A stretch of DNA of 35,660 bases. Source: Thioalkalivibrio denitrificans (GTDB taxonomy: Bacteria; Pseudomonadota; Gammaproteobacteria; Ectothiorhodospirales; Ectothiorhodospiraceae). This document shows positions 22,519 to 34,114 of this stretch, piece after piece. Location of the stretch: assembly GCF_002000365.1 (NCBI RefSeq), contig NZ_MVBK01000010.1, positions 6,773 to 42,432 of the forward strand. The letters are read 5' to 3'. The notes beneath the pieces were generated by a model. The model saw nothing but the letters and a program-made list of their open reading frames with translations. It made no database searches and was not told where the DNA came from. How positions within the stretch are numbered: the first letter of the stretch is position 1; every line of letters starts with the position of its first letter. The position numbers and the translations under genes are program-made.

Positions 22519-25103
22519 AACAGCGTTTCCCTCAGCCGATACAGCGCCTCCAGCGCCTGTTTCGGCGAGAGGTCGTCCGGGTCGAGTTCGGAAACCGCTT
22601 CGCGCAGGGCCTCCAGTGCTGGGTCCGGGGCAGACGGAGGTGGTGCGCCGGGGGCGAACAGGCCCAGTTGCGGGTCCCGGGCATCGCCGGCCAGGTTCTG
22701 GCGTTCCAGTTCCGCAAGACGTTCCCGTGCCTTCCGGATGACGGTGCCGGGCATGCCCGCGAGGGCAGCGACGTGCAGACCGTAGCTCTGGTTGGCCGGA
22801 CCCTCCTTGACCGCGTGCAGGAACACGATGCGGTTGCCGTGCTCCACGGCGTCGATGTGCACGTTGGCGATGGCCTCGTGCTGGTCGGCCAGGGCCGTGA
22901 GTTCGAAGTAGTGGGTGGCGAACAGGGTGAAGGCGCGGTTGTGGCGCGCCAGGTGTTCCGCGCAGGCCCAGGCCAGGGACAGGCCGTCGAAGGTGGAGGT
23001 GCCGCGGCCGATCTCATCCATGAGCACGAGGCTGTGTTCGGTGGCGTTGTTGAGGATATTGGCCGCCTCTGTCATCTCCACCATGAACGTGGAGCGCCCG
23101 GAGGCCAGGTCGTCCGAGGCACCAATGCGTGTGAAGATGCGGTCCACCGGCCCGAGCACCGCGCGTTCGGCGGGCACGAAACAGCCCACGTGGGCCATCA
23201 GCACGATGAGTGCCGTCTGGCGCATGTAGGTGGATTTGCCGCCCATGTTGGGGCCGGTGATCACCAGCATGCGCCGGCCCTCGTCCAGGCGTACGCCGTT
23301 CGCGACGAAGGGTTCGTCCAGCACCCGCTCCACCACCGGGTGGCGGCCGTTCTCGATCAGCACTCCCGGCACGTCGCTCATCTCCGGGCGGACATAGCCC
23401 AGCGTCTCGGCCCGCTCCGCGAAGCCGGTCAGGACGTCCAGTTCCGCCAGGGCCGCGGCAGTGCGCTGCAGCCCGGGCAGGGGTTCCAGCAGTGCCTGCA
23501 GGAGCGCCTCATACAGGGCCTTTTCCCGGGCCAGCGCGCGTTCCCGGGCGGACAGCACCTTGTCCTCGAAGGACTTCAGTTCCGGGGTGATGAAGCGCTC
23601 GGCGCCCTTGAGGGTCTGGCGTCGCGTGTAGTCGGCGGGGGCCTTGTCGGCCTGGGCGCGGCTGATCTCGATGTAATACCCGTGCACCCGGTTATAGGCC
23701 ACCTTGAGATTGCCAATCCCGGTGCGGGCCCGCTCCCGGGTCTCCAGATCCACCAGGAACCGGTCCGCGTTTTCCGACAGGGCCCGCAGTTCGTCCAGTT
23801 CCGGGTCGTAGCCTGGCGCGATGACGCCGCCATCGCGTATGAGTACCGGGGGCTGTTCAATGACGGCGCGGGTCAGCAGGTCGACCACCCGGGGGTGCTG
23901 GGCCACTGCTTCGGCGAGATCCTGAAGGCGCGGCGCATGGGCACCGGCCAGGCAGGCCTGCAGTTCCGGCAGCACTGCGAGGGAGTCCCGCAGCGTGACC
24001 AGGTCCCTGGGGCGGGCGGAACCCAGCGCCACACGAGCCAGGATGCGCTCCAGATCGCCGATGCGCCGCAGGTGCCGATGGATCTCCCGGTGGTCGAGGT
24101 AAGCCAGCAGCTCGCCCACTGCACCGTGGCGGGCCTCCAGCACGTCGCGCCGGCGCAGGGGCTGATGGATCCAGCGCGACAGCAGCCGGCTGCCCATGGA
24201 CGTAGCCGTTTCGTCCAGCACCTCGGCCAGCGTGTGTTCCCGGCCGCCAGAGAGGTTGCGGGTGAGCTCCAGGTTCCGGCGCGTGGCGGCATCCAGGACG
24301 ATGCCGTCCTCGCGGCGATCCACGCCCAAGCTGTTGATGTGCGGCAGCGCGCTCATCCAGGTGTCCTGCACGTACTGGAGCAGGGCGCCTGCCGCACCGA
24401 TGGCGAGTCCAAGTTGCTCGCAGCCGAAACCGGACAGGTCGCGGGTGCCGAAGTGGCGCGTCAGCAGGGTCCGGGCCGCCTCCGTCTCGAAATGCCACAC
24501 GGGCCGGGTGCGGGTGCCCTTGCGCTGGGTGCCCGGAAGCGGTTGGCCCTCCGGCAGCAACAGCTCCGCCGGGCTCAGGCGCTCCAGTTCCGCGGCCAGG
24601 GCCTCGGGGCCATCCAGTTCCTGGACGCGGAAGCGGCCGGTGCTCACGTCCAGCGCCGCAAGGCCGTAGCGCCCGTCGTGGCTGCAAGCGGCCACCAGCA
24701 GGTTCTCCCGGCGTTCGTCCAGCAGGGCGTCCTCGGTTACGGTGCCGGGGGTGACGATGCGCACCACCTTGCGTTCCACCGGGCCCTTGCTGGCAGCGGG
24801 GTCGCCGATCTGTTCGCAGATGGCCACGGACTCGCCCTGGCGGATCAGCCGGCCCAGGTAGCTCTCCACCGCATGCACCGGTACGCCGGCCATGGGGATG
24901 GGTTCGCCGGCCGACTGGCCCCGCTTCGTCAGGGTGATGTCCAGCAGACGCGCGGCGCGTACCGCGTCGTCGTAGAACAGCTCATAGAAGTCCCCCATGC
25001 GATAAAACATGAGGATGTCCGGGTACCGGGCCTTGATGGCCAGGTACTGCTGCATCATGGGGCTATGCTGCGGGGCCTTGGCGCTGGCGGGGGCGGAGGA
25101 CAT
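22503..25103 (-). CDS. mutS: DNA mismatch repair protein MutS
   Basis: 866 residues from ATG 25103; a TTG at 25142 would add 13 unconserved residues. Mismatch-sensing F39-x-E41 lies in [10 protein letters not shown]. The ATPase domain has Walker [15 protein letters not shown] (~620), Walker [17 protein letters not shown] (~695) and the [10 protein letters not shown] switch. Connector, lever and clamp regions are of normal length, and a C-terminal [18 protein letters not shown] segment corresponds to the tetramerisation/helical tail. It recognises base mismatches together with MutL. The final codons lie in a repeated sequence (22493-22518). It is divergent from the host-attachment-family gene. 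Confidence 0.97.
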   Translation of the reverse strand: MSSAPASAKAPQHSPMMQQYLAIKARYPDILMFYRMGDFYELFYDDAVRAARLLDITLTKRGQSAGEPIPMAGVPVHAVESYLGRLIRQGESVAICEQIGDPAASKGPVERKVVRIVTPGTVTEDALLDERRENLLVAACSHDGRYGLAALDVSTGRFRVQELDGPEALAAELERLSPAELLLPEGQPLPGTQRKGTRTRPVWHFETEAARTLLTRHFGTRDLSGFGCEQLGLAIGAAGALLQYVQDTWMSALPHINSLGVDRREDGIVLDAATRRNLELTRNLSGGREHTLAEVLDETATSMGSRLLSRWIHQPLRRRDVLEARHGAVGELLAYLDHREIHRHLRRIGDLERILARVALGSARPRDLVTLRDSLAVLPELQACLAGAHAPRLQDLAEAVAQHPRVVDLLTRAVIEQPPVLIRDGGVIAPGYDPELDELRALSENADRFLVDLETRERARTGIGNLKVAYNRVHGYYIEISRAQADKAPADYTRRQTLKGAERFITPELKSFEDKVLSARERALAREKALYEALLQALLEPLPGLQRTAAALAELDVLTGFAERAETLGYVRPEMSDVPGVLIENGRHPVVERVLDEPFVANGVRLDEGRRMLVITGPNMGGKSTYMRQTALIVLMAHVGCFVPAERAVLGPVDRIFTRIGASDDLASGRSTFMVEMTEAANILNNATEHSLVLMDEIGRGTSTFDGLSLAWACAEHLARHNRAFTLFATHYFELTALADQHEAIANVHIDAVEHGNRIVFLHAVKEGPANQSYGLHVAALAGMPGTVIRKARERLAELERQNLAGDARDPQLGLFAPGAPPPSAPDPALEALREAVSELDPDDLSPKQALEALYRLRETLLKWEG

Positions 25104-25474
25104 GAGCGGGGATTTTACGCATCCGGTGCGTTGCAAGGCCACCGGGCCGGCCGACCTGGTGCAATGTCCGGGTCAGCCCCTCTCCCGGGGTTGCCTTGAC
25201 CGGCGTCACGAAGTGTCCCTGTTGTGGCGCCGCCCGTCGGCCGGGCACTGGAGAGATTCGGGATTCCCGCTATATTCTGAAGCTATGAGTGGAACTGACG
25301 CGTTCCGACCCCCGTGGCGCCCTGATGGAAGCCACACACCCGCCTGTCCCCGTTCCTGTACTGGAAAGTGCATGATGTATTTCCCGCATCATGCTGAATT
25401 CGCTTGAAAGGTCACCTTGGCCCGGCCGGGCCGGGGTGGTTTGTTGTCCGCGAACCGCAAGGAGGTTACGCCTT
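25104..25474. other. Intergenic region between divergent mutS and the host-attachment-family gene
   Basis: 371 bp without a recognisable gene. It contains an inverted pair GCATGATG (25370-25377) / CATCATGC (25387-25394) and a perfect GC-only palindrome GGCCCGGCCGGGCC (25419-25432). CTATATTC near 25270 could be part of a promoter, but no confident pair of boxes was found. Confidence 0.4.
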
Positions 25475-25909
25475 ATGACCACATGGGTGATCGTTGCAGA
25501 TGCAAGCCGGGCGCGCATATTCAGCGCGGAGAAGTCCTTCAGCGCCCTGGAGCAGATTGAGGAGATTCACCATCCGGAGGGTCGACTCCACGAGCAGGAC
25601 TTCAACTCGGACCGGCCGGGACGCAGCTTCGACAGCAGCGGCGACGGACGCCATGCCATGGGCAAGGAGGTTCCGCCCAAGAAGCACGAGGCCGTGCGCT
25701 TTGCCAAATCCCTCTGCGATCGCCTGAACAATGCCCGGGCCACGGGCGTGTTCGAGAAACTCTACATCGTGGCCTCGCCGTCATTCCTGGGCACTTTGCG
25801 CCAGTGCATGAACGAGGTGACGCAAAAATCCATCGCCGGGGAACTGGACAAGAACCTCACCACCCACGACAGTCAGACCATCCGCAGCCATCTGCCGAAC
25901 TTCCTCTGA
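25475..25909 (+). CDS. Host-attachment family protein (eRF1-like fold)
   Basis: 144 residues from ATG 25475, chosen for the strong AAGGAGGT site eight bases upstream. The start TTWVIVADASRARIF, the central HPEGRLHEQDFNSDRPGRSFDS, and the end LYIVASPSFLGTLR...DKNLTTHDSQTIRSHLPNF are typical of the family named 'protein required for attachment to host cells'. The name comes from plant-associated bacteria. The biochemical role is unknown, and the fold resembles a release-factor domain. No signal peptide is seen, so it is cytoplasmic. It is followed by a stable hairpin. Confidence 0.9.
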   Translation: MTTWVIVADASRARIFSAEKSFSALEQIEEIHHPEGRLHEQDFNSDRPGRSFDSSGDGRHAMGKEVPPKKHEAVRFAKSLCDRLNNARATGVFEKLYIVASPSFLGTLRQCMNEVTQKSIAGELDKNLTTHDSQTIRSHLPNFL

Positions 25910-25918
25910 ACGCCGGCG

Positions 25919-25956
25919 CCGGGTGACCGCAGCGCGCAAGCGCCGCGGTCACCCGG
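25919..25956 (+). terminator. Stable hairpin after the host-attachment-family gene
   Basis: CCGGGTGACCGC (25919-25930) pairs perfectly with GCGGTCACCCGG (25945-25956) around a 14-nt loop. It begins ten bases after the stop codon. No uridine run follows, so it could stabilise the mRNA end rather than terminate by itself. Confidence 0.5.
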
Positions 25957-26061
25957 GATGACATCCGTTTCCGTTAGCCGTTAAAGTGAGCCAAGGGGCC
26001 CGCGCGGCGTTTGCGCGCCGAAAAGGGCGCACGGGATCCTCGGGCCATAAGAGGAGAAACC

Positions 26062-26355
26062 ATGAGGGAATTCGAGGAGAAGCGGGGGTTCCACCGGATG
26101 GAACTGAATTGCCGGGTCACCCTGATCCTATCGGACGAGAGTGAGACTCTGGAGGCTGAGGGCAGGGATCTGAGCGCACAGGGTTTTTCGTTCCATGCGG
26201 ATCGTCACTTCGAGCCGGGCGCCAGGCTGGAGGTGACCATCAGCCCCGAGAACGCGGTGGTGCGGCCCCTGCGCGCACGGTTGGAGGTGGTGCGCGCGCA
26301 ACCGGAGGGGGACGGCTACCTGGTGGGCACCCGGATTCTGGAAATGCTCGAGTAG
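26062..26355 (+). CDS. Small stand-alone PilZ-domain protein
   Basis: 97 residues; ATG 26062 behind AAGAGGAGAAACC. Both c-di-GMP signatures are present: RxxxR (R8-R12 in KRGFHR) and DxSxxG (DLSAQG). The protein is a single PilZ domain without an effector domain. It is the second stand-alone PilZ gene in the window after the one at 2619-2975, and BcsA carries a third PilZ domain. It precedes pncC by 59 bp on the same strand and may be the first gene of the pncC-thpR-recA run. Confidence 0.88.
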   Translation: MREFEEKRGFHRMELNCRVTLILSDESETLEAEGRDLSAQGFSFHADRHFEPGARLEVTISPENAVVRPLRARLEVVRAQPEGDGYLVGTRILEMLE

Positions 26356-26414
26356 CACGTGCCGTGCGGGTCCGCCCGCGCCACGCGGCGTATTTCGGCG
26401 CGCCCCGCACCGAC

Positions 26415-26933
26415 ATGGCCATTCACGAGCCGACCGTGATCCCAGATGACACCCAGCTCGAAGCGCTTGCCCGGGACGTGGGGAACGTCCTGGCCGGTGC
26501 CGGCCTGCGTCTGGCCACCGCCGAATCCTGCACCGGCGGCTGGATCGCCAAGCTGGTGACCGATGTGGCCGGCAGCTCCGGGTGGTTCGAGCGGGGTTTC
26601 GTCACCTATAGCAATGAGGCAAAGCAGGAACTGCTGGGCGTGCCCGAAGGGTTGCTGGAGCAGCACGGCGCAGTCAGCGAGCCCGTGGTGCGCGCCATGG
26701 CGGCCGGCGCCCTCGCGCGCAGCCGCGCGGACCTGTCCCTGGCGGTGAGCGGTGTGGCCGGGCCGGGGGGCGGTTCCGCCGCCAAGCCGGTAGGCACCGT
26801 CTGGCTGGCCTGGGCCGGCGCCGGCGGCGAAAGCGTCACCAGGCAATTCCATTTCGACGGCGACCGCGACGCCGTGCGCCGCCAGGCGGCGGCGGTGGCG
26901 CTGGAAGGTATTCTTTCCAGGCTTTCGAGGTAA
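26415..26933 (+). CDS. pncC: Nicotinamide-nucleotide amidohydrolase (CinA C-terminal domain type)
   Basis: 172 residues, as in stand-alone PncC/YdeJ-like proteins without the N-terminal molybdopterin-like domain of full CinA. It hydrolyses NMN to nicotinate mononucleotide and ammonia in pyridine-nucleotide recycling. Visible blocks are LATAESCTGGWIAKLVTDVAGSSGWF, FVTYSNEAKQELLGV, GAVSEPVVRAMA, LAVSGVAGPGG and KPVGTVWLA. The start was placed at ATG 26415 for family length; a GTG at 26364 is in frame but would add 17 unconserved residues. The stop is two bases before thpR. Position just upstream of recA is common in gammaproteobacteria. Confidence 0.92.
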   Translation: MAIHEPTVIPDDTQLEALARDVGNVLAGAGLRLATAESCTGGWIAKLVTDVAGSSGWFERGFVTYSNEAKQELLGVPEGLLEQHGAVSEPVVRAMAAGALARSRADLSLAVSGVAGPGGGSAAKPVGTVWLAWAGAGGESVTRQFHFDGDRDAVRRQAAAVALEGILSRLSR

Positions 26934-26935
26934 CC

Positions 26936-27502
26936 GTGGAACAGACTGACGACCACACTAAGCGGCTGTTTTTTGCGCTCTGGCCGTCGGACGAGGAGCG
27001 GCGCGCGTTGGCCCGGTGGCGGGACGGACTCGCGGGTGTGCGCGGGCGGTCTGTGCCCGCGGGCAACCTGCATCTCACCCTGGCATTTGCCGGCAACGTG
27101 GACCCGGCCGTTGCCGAGTGCCTGGCGGCGCGTGCCGAGCGCGTGCGCGGTGTTCCGTTCAACCTGGTTCTCGATCGCACGGGCCTGTTCAGGCGCGGCC
27201 TGCTCTGGGCGGGCACGCAGGCGTGTCCTGAACCGCTGGCGGCCCTGGCGAACGACCTTGCCGCGGTGCTGGCCGATTGCGGCATTGCACCGGATCCGCG
27301 GCCCTTCCATCCCCACGTGACATTGTTCCGCAACGTCAGGGGCCGGGCGCCCGTACCGGATCCGCCGGCGCAGGTCTGGCGGGCGGATCGCTTCTGTCTC
27401 GTGCATTCGCGACCGGGCGCCGGTTACGCGGTGCTCAAGTCCTATCCGCTGTGCGGAGATGGCCCGGGTTCGCTTTCGGAGCACTCCGCTTCTGTGAAAT
27501 AA
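26936..27502 (+). CDS. thpR: RNA 2',3'-cyclic phosphodiesterase (2'-5' RNA ligase family)
   Basis: 188 residues beginning at GTG 26936, two bases after the pncC stop. The two catalytic HxTx motifs of the 2H phosphoesterase family are HLTL (H46) and HVTL (H127). The opening [14 protein letters not shown] and the central FRRGLLWAG are typical of ThpR. The enzyme opens 2',3'-cyclic phosphates on RNA in vitro; its cellular role is unclear. Tight spacing with pncC implies one transcript. Small hairpins lie between its stop and recA. Confidence 0.92.
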   Translation: MEQTDDHTKRLFFALWPSDEERRALARWRDGLAGVRGRSVPAGNLHLTLAFAGNVDPAVAECLAARAERVRGVPFNLVLDRTGLFRRGLLWAGTQACPEPLAALANDLAAVLADCGIAPDPRPFHPHVTLFRNVRGRAPVPDPPAQVWRADRFCLVHSRPGAGYAVLKSYPLCGDGPGSLSEHSASVK

Positions 27503-27517
27503 TCCGGGGCTCTGCAG

Positions 27518-27565
27518 ACCGGCGGGAAGCCGGTTTCCGGCACCGTGTCCCCGGACCGGGCACAC
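27518..27565 (+). promoter_or_regulatory. Two hairpins in the thpR-recA gap
   Basis: ACCGGC-GGGAA-GCCGGT followed by TT (27518-27534) is a compact stem-loop that could be a weak terminator. GTGTCCCCGG-A-CCGGGCACAC (27545-27565) is a near-perfect 21-bp palindrome 32 bp before the recA start. Neither resembles the CTGT-N8-ACAG LexA box. They may tune recA expression. Confidence 0.4.
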
Positions 27566-27596
27566 ATCGTTTTCAACGGATTTGCGAGGACTTAAC

Positions 27597-28602
<1,006 letters not shown>

Positions 28603-28628
<26 letters not shown>

Positions 28629-29064
28629 GTACCAGGCGGACCCCTATGCCGACGCGGTGAGGCTGCAGGCCCGCCGCGAGCACAGCCGGTCTGAACTGCG
28701 GCGCAAGCTCGTTCACAAGGGCCATCAGGCCGACGCGGTGGACGAGGCACTGGACCGGCTGGCCGCGCAGCGCTTTCAGAGCGACGCGCGTTTCGTCGAT
28801 ACCTTCGTGCGCCACCGGGTCCAACAGGGATACGGGCCCGTGCGTATCGCCGCCGAACTGCGCGAGCGGGGCGTGGACGGGGCCGATGTGGAAGCGGGCA
28901 TCGCTTCCGCCGAGGCCGACTGGCAGGTCCTGGCCCGCGAGGCGGCCCTGAAACGCTTTGGCGAGGCTCCCGCTGCGGATGCGCGGGAATGGGCCAAGCG
29001 TGCGCGCTACCTGCAGTCCCGGGGTTTCCCCGCGGACATGGTGCGGCGAGCGCTGAAGAGATGA
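28603..29064 (+). CDS. recX: RecA regulator RecX
   Basis: 153 residues, the usual length, starting at ATG 28603 inside the end of recA (26-bp overlap). The pattern [23 protein letters not shown], then [22 protein letters not shown] and a third repeat [19 protein letters not shown], shows the three-helix tandem modules of RecX. It modulates RecA filament growth. Its stop codon TGA overlaps the first bases of a fold-back repeat. Confidence 0.93.
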
Positions 29065-29139
29065 TTCAAGATTCAAAATTCAAGATTCAAAGGGAAATCG
29101 TAACCTCCCCCTTGAATCTTGAATTTTGAATCTTGAATT
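29063..29139. repeat. Fold-back repeat of 7-bp units between recX and alaS
   Basis: GATTCAA-GATTCAA-AATTCAA-GATTCAA (29063-29090) is mirrored by TTGAATC-TTGAATT-TTGAATC-TTGAATT (29112-29139), 27 of 28 positions pairing, with AGGG/CCCC tightening the loop. It overlaps the last two bases of the recX stop codon and could form a long A/T-rich hairpin in the recX-alaS mRNA. Confidence 0.9.
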
Positions 29140-29158
29140 CGATCCACACGAGACCTTT

Positions 29159-31748
<2,590 letters not shown>

Positions 31749-31768
<20 letters not shown>

Positions 31769-31916
31769 ATTGCGCGCGCCCTGGCTTGTCTCTTGTCCGC
31801 ACAGGGGATTTTCCTCAGTCGGCCGTATAGCCCGATACGGCGCTCCCTCGGAAAATCCCCTGTGCGACCAATATCCTGCGCGATCATCGCGCGAATTCAT
31901 GAAACATTCGGGTTAA
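31749..31916. repeat. 168-bp three-tier palindromic element at the alaS 3' end
   Basis: Outer arms of 23 bp are exact (31749-31771, beginning TTAACCCGAATGTTTCATGA, against 31894-31916). Middle arms CGCACAGGGGATTTTCC (31798-31814) and its complement (31850-31866) are exact. The centre GCCGTAT/ATACGGC (31822-31841) is exact. It has the same layout as the 180-bp repeats at 7580 and 18081 and a related end (TAACCCGAAT against TAGCCCGCAT). No coding capacity for a transposase, so a MITE-like element. It could also act as an alaS terminator hairpin. Confidence 0.88.
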
Positions 31917-32031
31917 CTGACATATCCCCTTCATAATTTGCGGGGTTCGTGTTTTAATGGCCGCCCCGAAATGCGGCACTGCACAAACATGGTGCGTCTG
32001 GCGGCCCTGGGCTGCTAACACAGGGAAAGCA

Positions 32032-33261
32032 ATGGCATTGATCGTCCAGAAATACGGCGGAACCTCCGTCGGCAGCGTGGAGCGCATCCAGCACGTGGCC
32101 GACAAGGTGCTGGATTACCGCCGCCAGGGTCATGACGTGGTGGTCGTGGTCTCCGCCATGAGCGGTGAGACGGACCGTCTGCTGGGTCTGGCGCGCGATA
32201 TCAACGCCCGCCCCGAGGGTCGCGAACTGGACGTGCTGCTGTCCACCGGCGAGCAGGTCACCATCGCCCTGCTGGCCATGGCCCTCGAGGGCCGCGGCTG
32301 CCCGGCACGCTCCTACACCGGCGCCCAGGTGCACATCCTCACTGACAGCGCCCACAACAAGGCCCGCATCCGGGACATCGACGGTGCCCGCGTGCGCCGG
32401 GATCTCGCCGACGGCCGCGTGGTGGTGGTGGCCGGTTTCCAGGGCGTCGATGAGCATGGCAACATCACCACACTGGGCCGTGGCGGTTCCGATACCACCG
32501 CCGTGGCGCTGGCCGCCGCCCTGAAAGCGGACGAATGCCAGATCTATACTGATGTGGATGGCGTTTACACCACCGACCCGCGGGTCGCGGCCAACGCCCG
32601 GCGCCTTGAGCGCATCACCTTCGAGGAGATGCTCGAGATGGCGAGCCTCGGTTCCAAGGTGCTGCAGATCCGGGCCGTGGAGTTCGCCGGCAAGTACAAC
32701 GTACCACTGCGTGTGTTGTCCTCCTTCCAGGAAGGGCCGGGCACGCTGATCACTTTTGAGGAAGACGGAATGGAACAGGCGCTGATATCCGGCATCGCGT
32801 TCAATCAGAACGAGGCCCAGGTCACCATCCTGGGCGTGCCCGACCAGCCCGGTGTGGCCTGGCGTATCCTGGGCCCCATTTCCGACGCCAATATTGAGGT
32901 GGACATGATCGTGCAGAACGTGGGGGCCGACGGCACCACGGACTTCACGTTCACGGTGCACCGCAACGACTACGATAAGGCCCTGGCCATCCTCCAGGGC
33001 CTTCCGGAGAAACTTCACGCCCGGCAGATCTCGGGCGATCCTAAGATAGTGAAGATTTCGCTGGTGGGTGTGGGCATGCGGTCCCACGCCGGAATCGCCA
33101 GCAAGATGTTCGAGGCCCTGGCCGGAGAAGGCATCAATATCCGCATGATCTCCACATCGGAGATCAAGATCTCGGTGGTTGTTGATGAAAAGTATCTGGA
33201 ACTCGGTGTCAGGGCCTTGCACGACGCCTTCGAACTGGAGTCGCCGCAGCAGGGACGATAG
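32032..33261 (+). CDS. lysC: Aspartate kinase
   Basis: 409 residues from ATG 32032, the length of the alpha-type lysine/threonine-regulated aspartokinases. The kinase signature ALIVQKYGGTSVGS opens the protein. TLGRGGSDTTAVALAAAL and ADECQIYTDVDGVYTTDPR follow. The tandem ACT domains occupy ~265-409 (VTILGVPDQPGVAWRIL; VGVGMRSHAGIASKMFEAL) and would bind effector amino acids. It catalyses the first step of the lysine/methionine/threonine pathway. In several gammaproteobacteria alaS-lysC-csrA is a conserved order, as here. A 168-bp palindrome ends 115 bp upstream; no lysine riboswitch was recognised. Confidence 0.97.
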   Translation: MALIVQKYGGTSVGSVERIQHVADKVLDYRRQGHDVVVVVSAMSGETDRLLGLARDINARPEGRELDVLLSTGEQVTIALLAMALEGRGCPARSYTGAQVHILTDSAHNKARIRDIDGARVRRDLADGRVVVVAGFQGVDEHGNITTLGRGGSDTTAVALAAALKADECQIYTDVDGVYTTDPRVAANARRLERITFEEMLEMASLGSKVLQIRAVEFAGKYNVPLRVLSSFQEGPGTLITFEEDGMEQALISGIAFNQNEAQVTILGVPDQPGVAWRILGPISDANIEVDMIVQNVGADGTTDFTFTVHRNDYDKALAILQGLPEKLHARQISGDPKIVKISLVGVGMRSHAGIASKMFEALAGEGINIRMISTSEIKISVVVDEKYLELGVRALHDAFELESPQQGR

Positions 33262-33356
33262 AAGCCGGAGAACGCGGCATGTTCGTGGGCATGAGGACGT
33301 CGGACTGACAGGCCGGCGATTGGACCCAGGTGATTGAAGCAAATGGAGTAAGGACT

Positions 33357-33551
33357 ATGTTGATCTTGACCCGCAGAGTAGGAGAGACACTCATGATCGG
33401 TGACCAGGTTTCGGTGACCGTGCTGGGTGTGAAGGGCAATCAGGTGCGAATCGGAATCAACGCGCCCAAGGACGTTGCCGTCCATCGCGAGGAAATTTAC
33501 GACCGCATCAAGCGCGAAGGCGAAGACGGGTCGGCCTCGGCCGGCAACTGA
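33357..33551 (+). CDS. csrA: Carbon storage regulator CsrA
   Basis: 64 residues from ATG 33357 with TAAGGACT upstream. The [16 protein letters not shown] start and RNA-binding residues L4, R6, V42 and R44 ([13 protein letters not shown]) are intact. CsrA binds GGA motifs in hairpin loops near ribosome sites and regulates translation of carbon storage, motility and biofilm genes. Its own leader has GGA twice within 20 bp of the ATG, fitting known autorepression. It is followed by nested stem-loops and tRNA-Ser. Confidence 0.97.
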   Translation: MLILTRRVGETLMIGDQVSVTVLGVKGNQVRIGINAPKDVAVHREEIYDRIKREGEDGSASAGN

Positions 33552-33552
33552 A

Positions 33553-33615
33553 AGCCCGCGAACCTTTACCCGCCAGGGACCGGCGGGTATTCTAGCCGCC
33601 TGACCCACGCGGGCT
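33553..33615 (+). terminator. Nested stem-loops after csrA
   Basis: An inner hairpin ACCCGCC-AGGGACC-GGCGGGT (33568-33588) is enclosed by AGCCCGCG (33553-33560) and CGCGGGCT (33608-33615). The inner stem is followed by ATTCT, not a clean U run. Probably the csrA mRNA end, but the tRNA promoter must also lie around here. Confidence 0.5.
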
Positions 33616-33635
33616 CGGGCGTGTGCGGGTGTTCC

Positions 33636-33726
33636 GGAGAGATGGCCGAGTGGTCGAAGGCGCTCCCCTGCTAAGGGAGTATGGGTCAAAAGCCCATCGA
33701 GGGTTCGAATCCCTCTCTCTCCGCCA
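33636..33726 (+). tRNA. tRNA-Ser, anticodon GCU
   Basis: 91 nt with encoded CCA. The acceptor GGAGAGA pairs with TCTCTCC at the 3' end, with discriminator G. The anticodon stem CTCCC/GGGAG holds the loop CTGCTAA (anticodon GCT at 33670-33672). The long variable arm TATGGGTCAAAAGCCCATC is typical of serine tRNA, and the T loop is TTCGAAT. It reads AGC/AGU codons. Confidence 0.97.
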
Positions 33727-33731
33727 TATTT

Positions 33732-33776
33732 CAAACCAAGAGGGGCCCCGGCTTGTTCGGGGCCCCTCTTGGTTTG
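33732..33776 (+). terminator. Perfect 19-bp hairpin after tRNA-Ser
   Basis: CAAACCAAGAGGGGCCCCG (33732-33750) pairs without mismatch with 33758-33776 around a seven-base loop. There is no U run beyond it. It lies six bases past the tRNA CCA and probably ends or trims the precursor. Confidence 0.65.
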
Positions 33777-33828
33777 GAATGTGATGAACGACGGATTCGA
33801 ACCCGAGATTGTGGGAATGATGGTTCGA

Positions 33829-33905
33829 TCAGATCGGCAGGAAGCCGATCTGACGTTGCGCGCAGCGCAACGCCCCGAAGGGGCGGGCGACATGGAAGTC
33901 GCCCG
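33829..33905. other. Four directly abutting stem-loops, candidate structured RNA or repeat
   Basis: Stem 1: TCAGATCGGC-AGGAA-GCCGATCTGA (33829-33853). Stem 2: CGTTGCG-CGCAG-CGCAACG (33854-33872). Stem 3: GCCCC-GAA-GGGGC (33872-33884). Stem 4: CGGGCGAC-ATGGAA-GTCGCCCG (33884-33905). All are exact and leave no bases between them. Loops 1 and 4 contain GGA, the core of CsrA sites, and csrA lies about 280 bp upstream. A good intrinsic terminator follows at 33940-33969. No promoter was recognised. A dispersed paired-hairpin repeat is the main alternative. Confidence 0.5.
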
Positions 33906-34001
33906 TCAATCCCTCTCTCCGCCATATTCAAACGAACGGGGCCTCGGCATTGTCGGGGCCTTTTCTTTTGACAAGGTGATGTGGACCAGATTCGAACCCT
34001 C
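33906..34001 (+). repeat. Degenerate second copy of the tRNA-Ser 3' end and its downstream region
   Basis: AATCCCTCTCTCCGCCATAT followed by TCAAAC (33909-33932) repeats the tRNA 3' end and flank (33709-33736) with small deletions. GGGGCC...GGGGCC then repeats the terminator, and GTGATG...GATTCGAACCC repeats 33781-33804. GATTCGAACCCTC (33989-34001) is also the exact reverse complement of the tRNA T-arm at 33699-33711. The block looks like a tandem duplication whose second tRNA lost its 5' part. Confidence 0.65.
33940..33969 (+). terminator. Intrinsic terminator
   Basis: GGCCTCG-GCATTGT-CGGGGCC, seven pairs with one G-U, followed by TTTTCTTTT. A well-formed rho-independent terminator that would end any transcript from the tRNA/four-hairpin region. 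Confidence 0.75.
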
Positions 34002-34052
34002 AGTATCAAGCCGACAACCAGAAGCCGATGCGTCCCGTAACCTCACGGATTT

Positions 34053-34085
34053 TCCCTCTCCCTCAGGGAGAGGGTAGGGTGAGGG
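34053..34085. repeat. CCCTCTCCCT palindromic intergenic repeat
   Basis: CCCTCTCCCT-C-AGGGAGAGGG forms a hairpin and is followed by TAGGGTGAGGG. This pattern is one I recall as a common dispersed repeat in GC-rich proteobacteria. It ends 29 bp before the DUF429 start. Confidence 0.7.
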
Positions 34086-34114
34086 TGGTTTTCATCGCCA
34101 CGGCAGAGGATTTC

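Noticed and set aside
29126-29158. Upstream in-frame start for alaS
   Set aside because: It would translate the fold-back repeat; the conserved AlaRS N-terminus begins at ATG 29159.
31917-32031. Lysine riboswitch upstream of lysC
   Set aside because: The 115-bp gap is too short, and the adjoining structure is a simple three-tier palindrome rather than a multi-helix aptamer.
33907-33926. A second tRNA gene
   Set aside because: Only the last ~20 nucleotides of a tRNA-Ser-like 3' end are present, without D-arm or anticodon arm.
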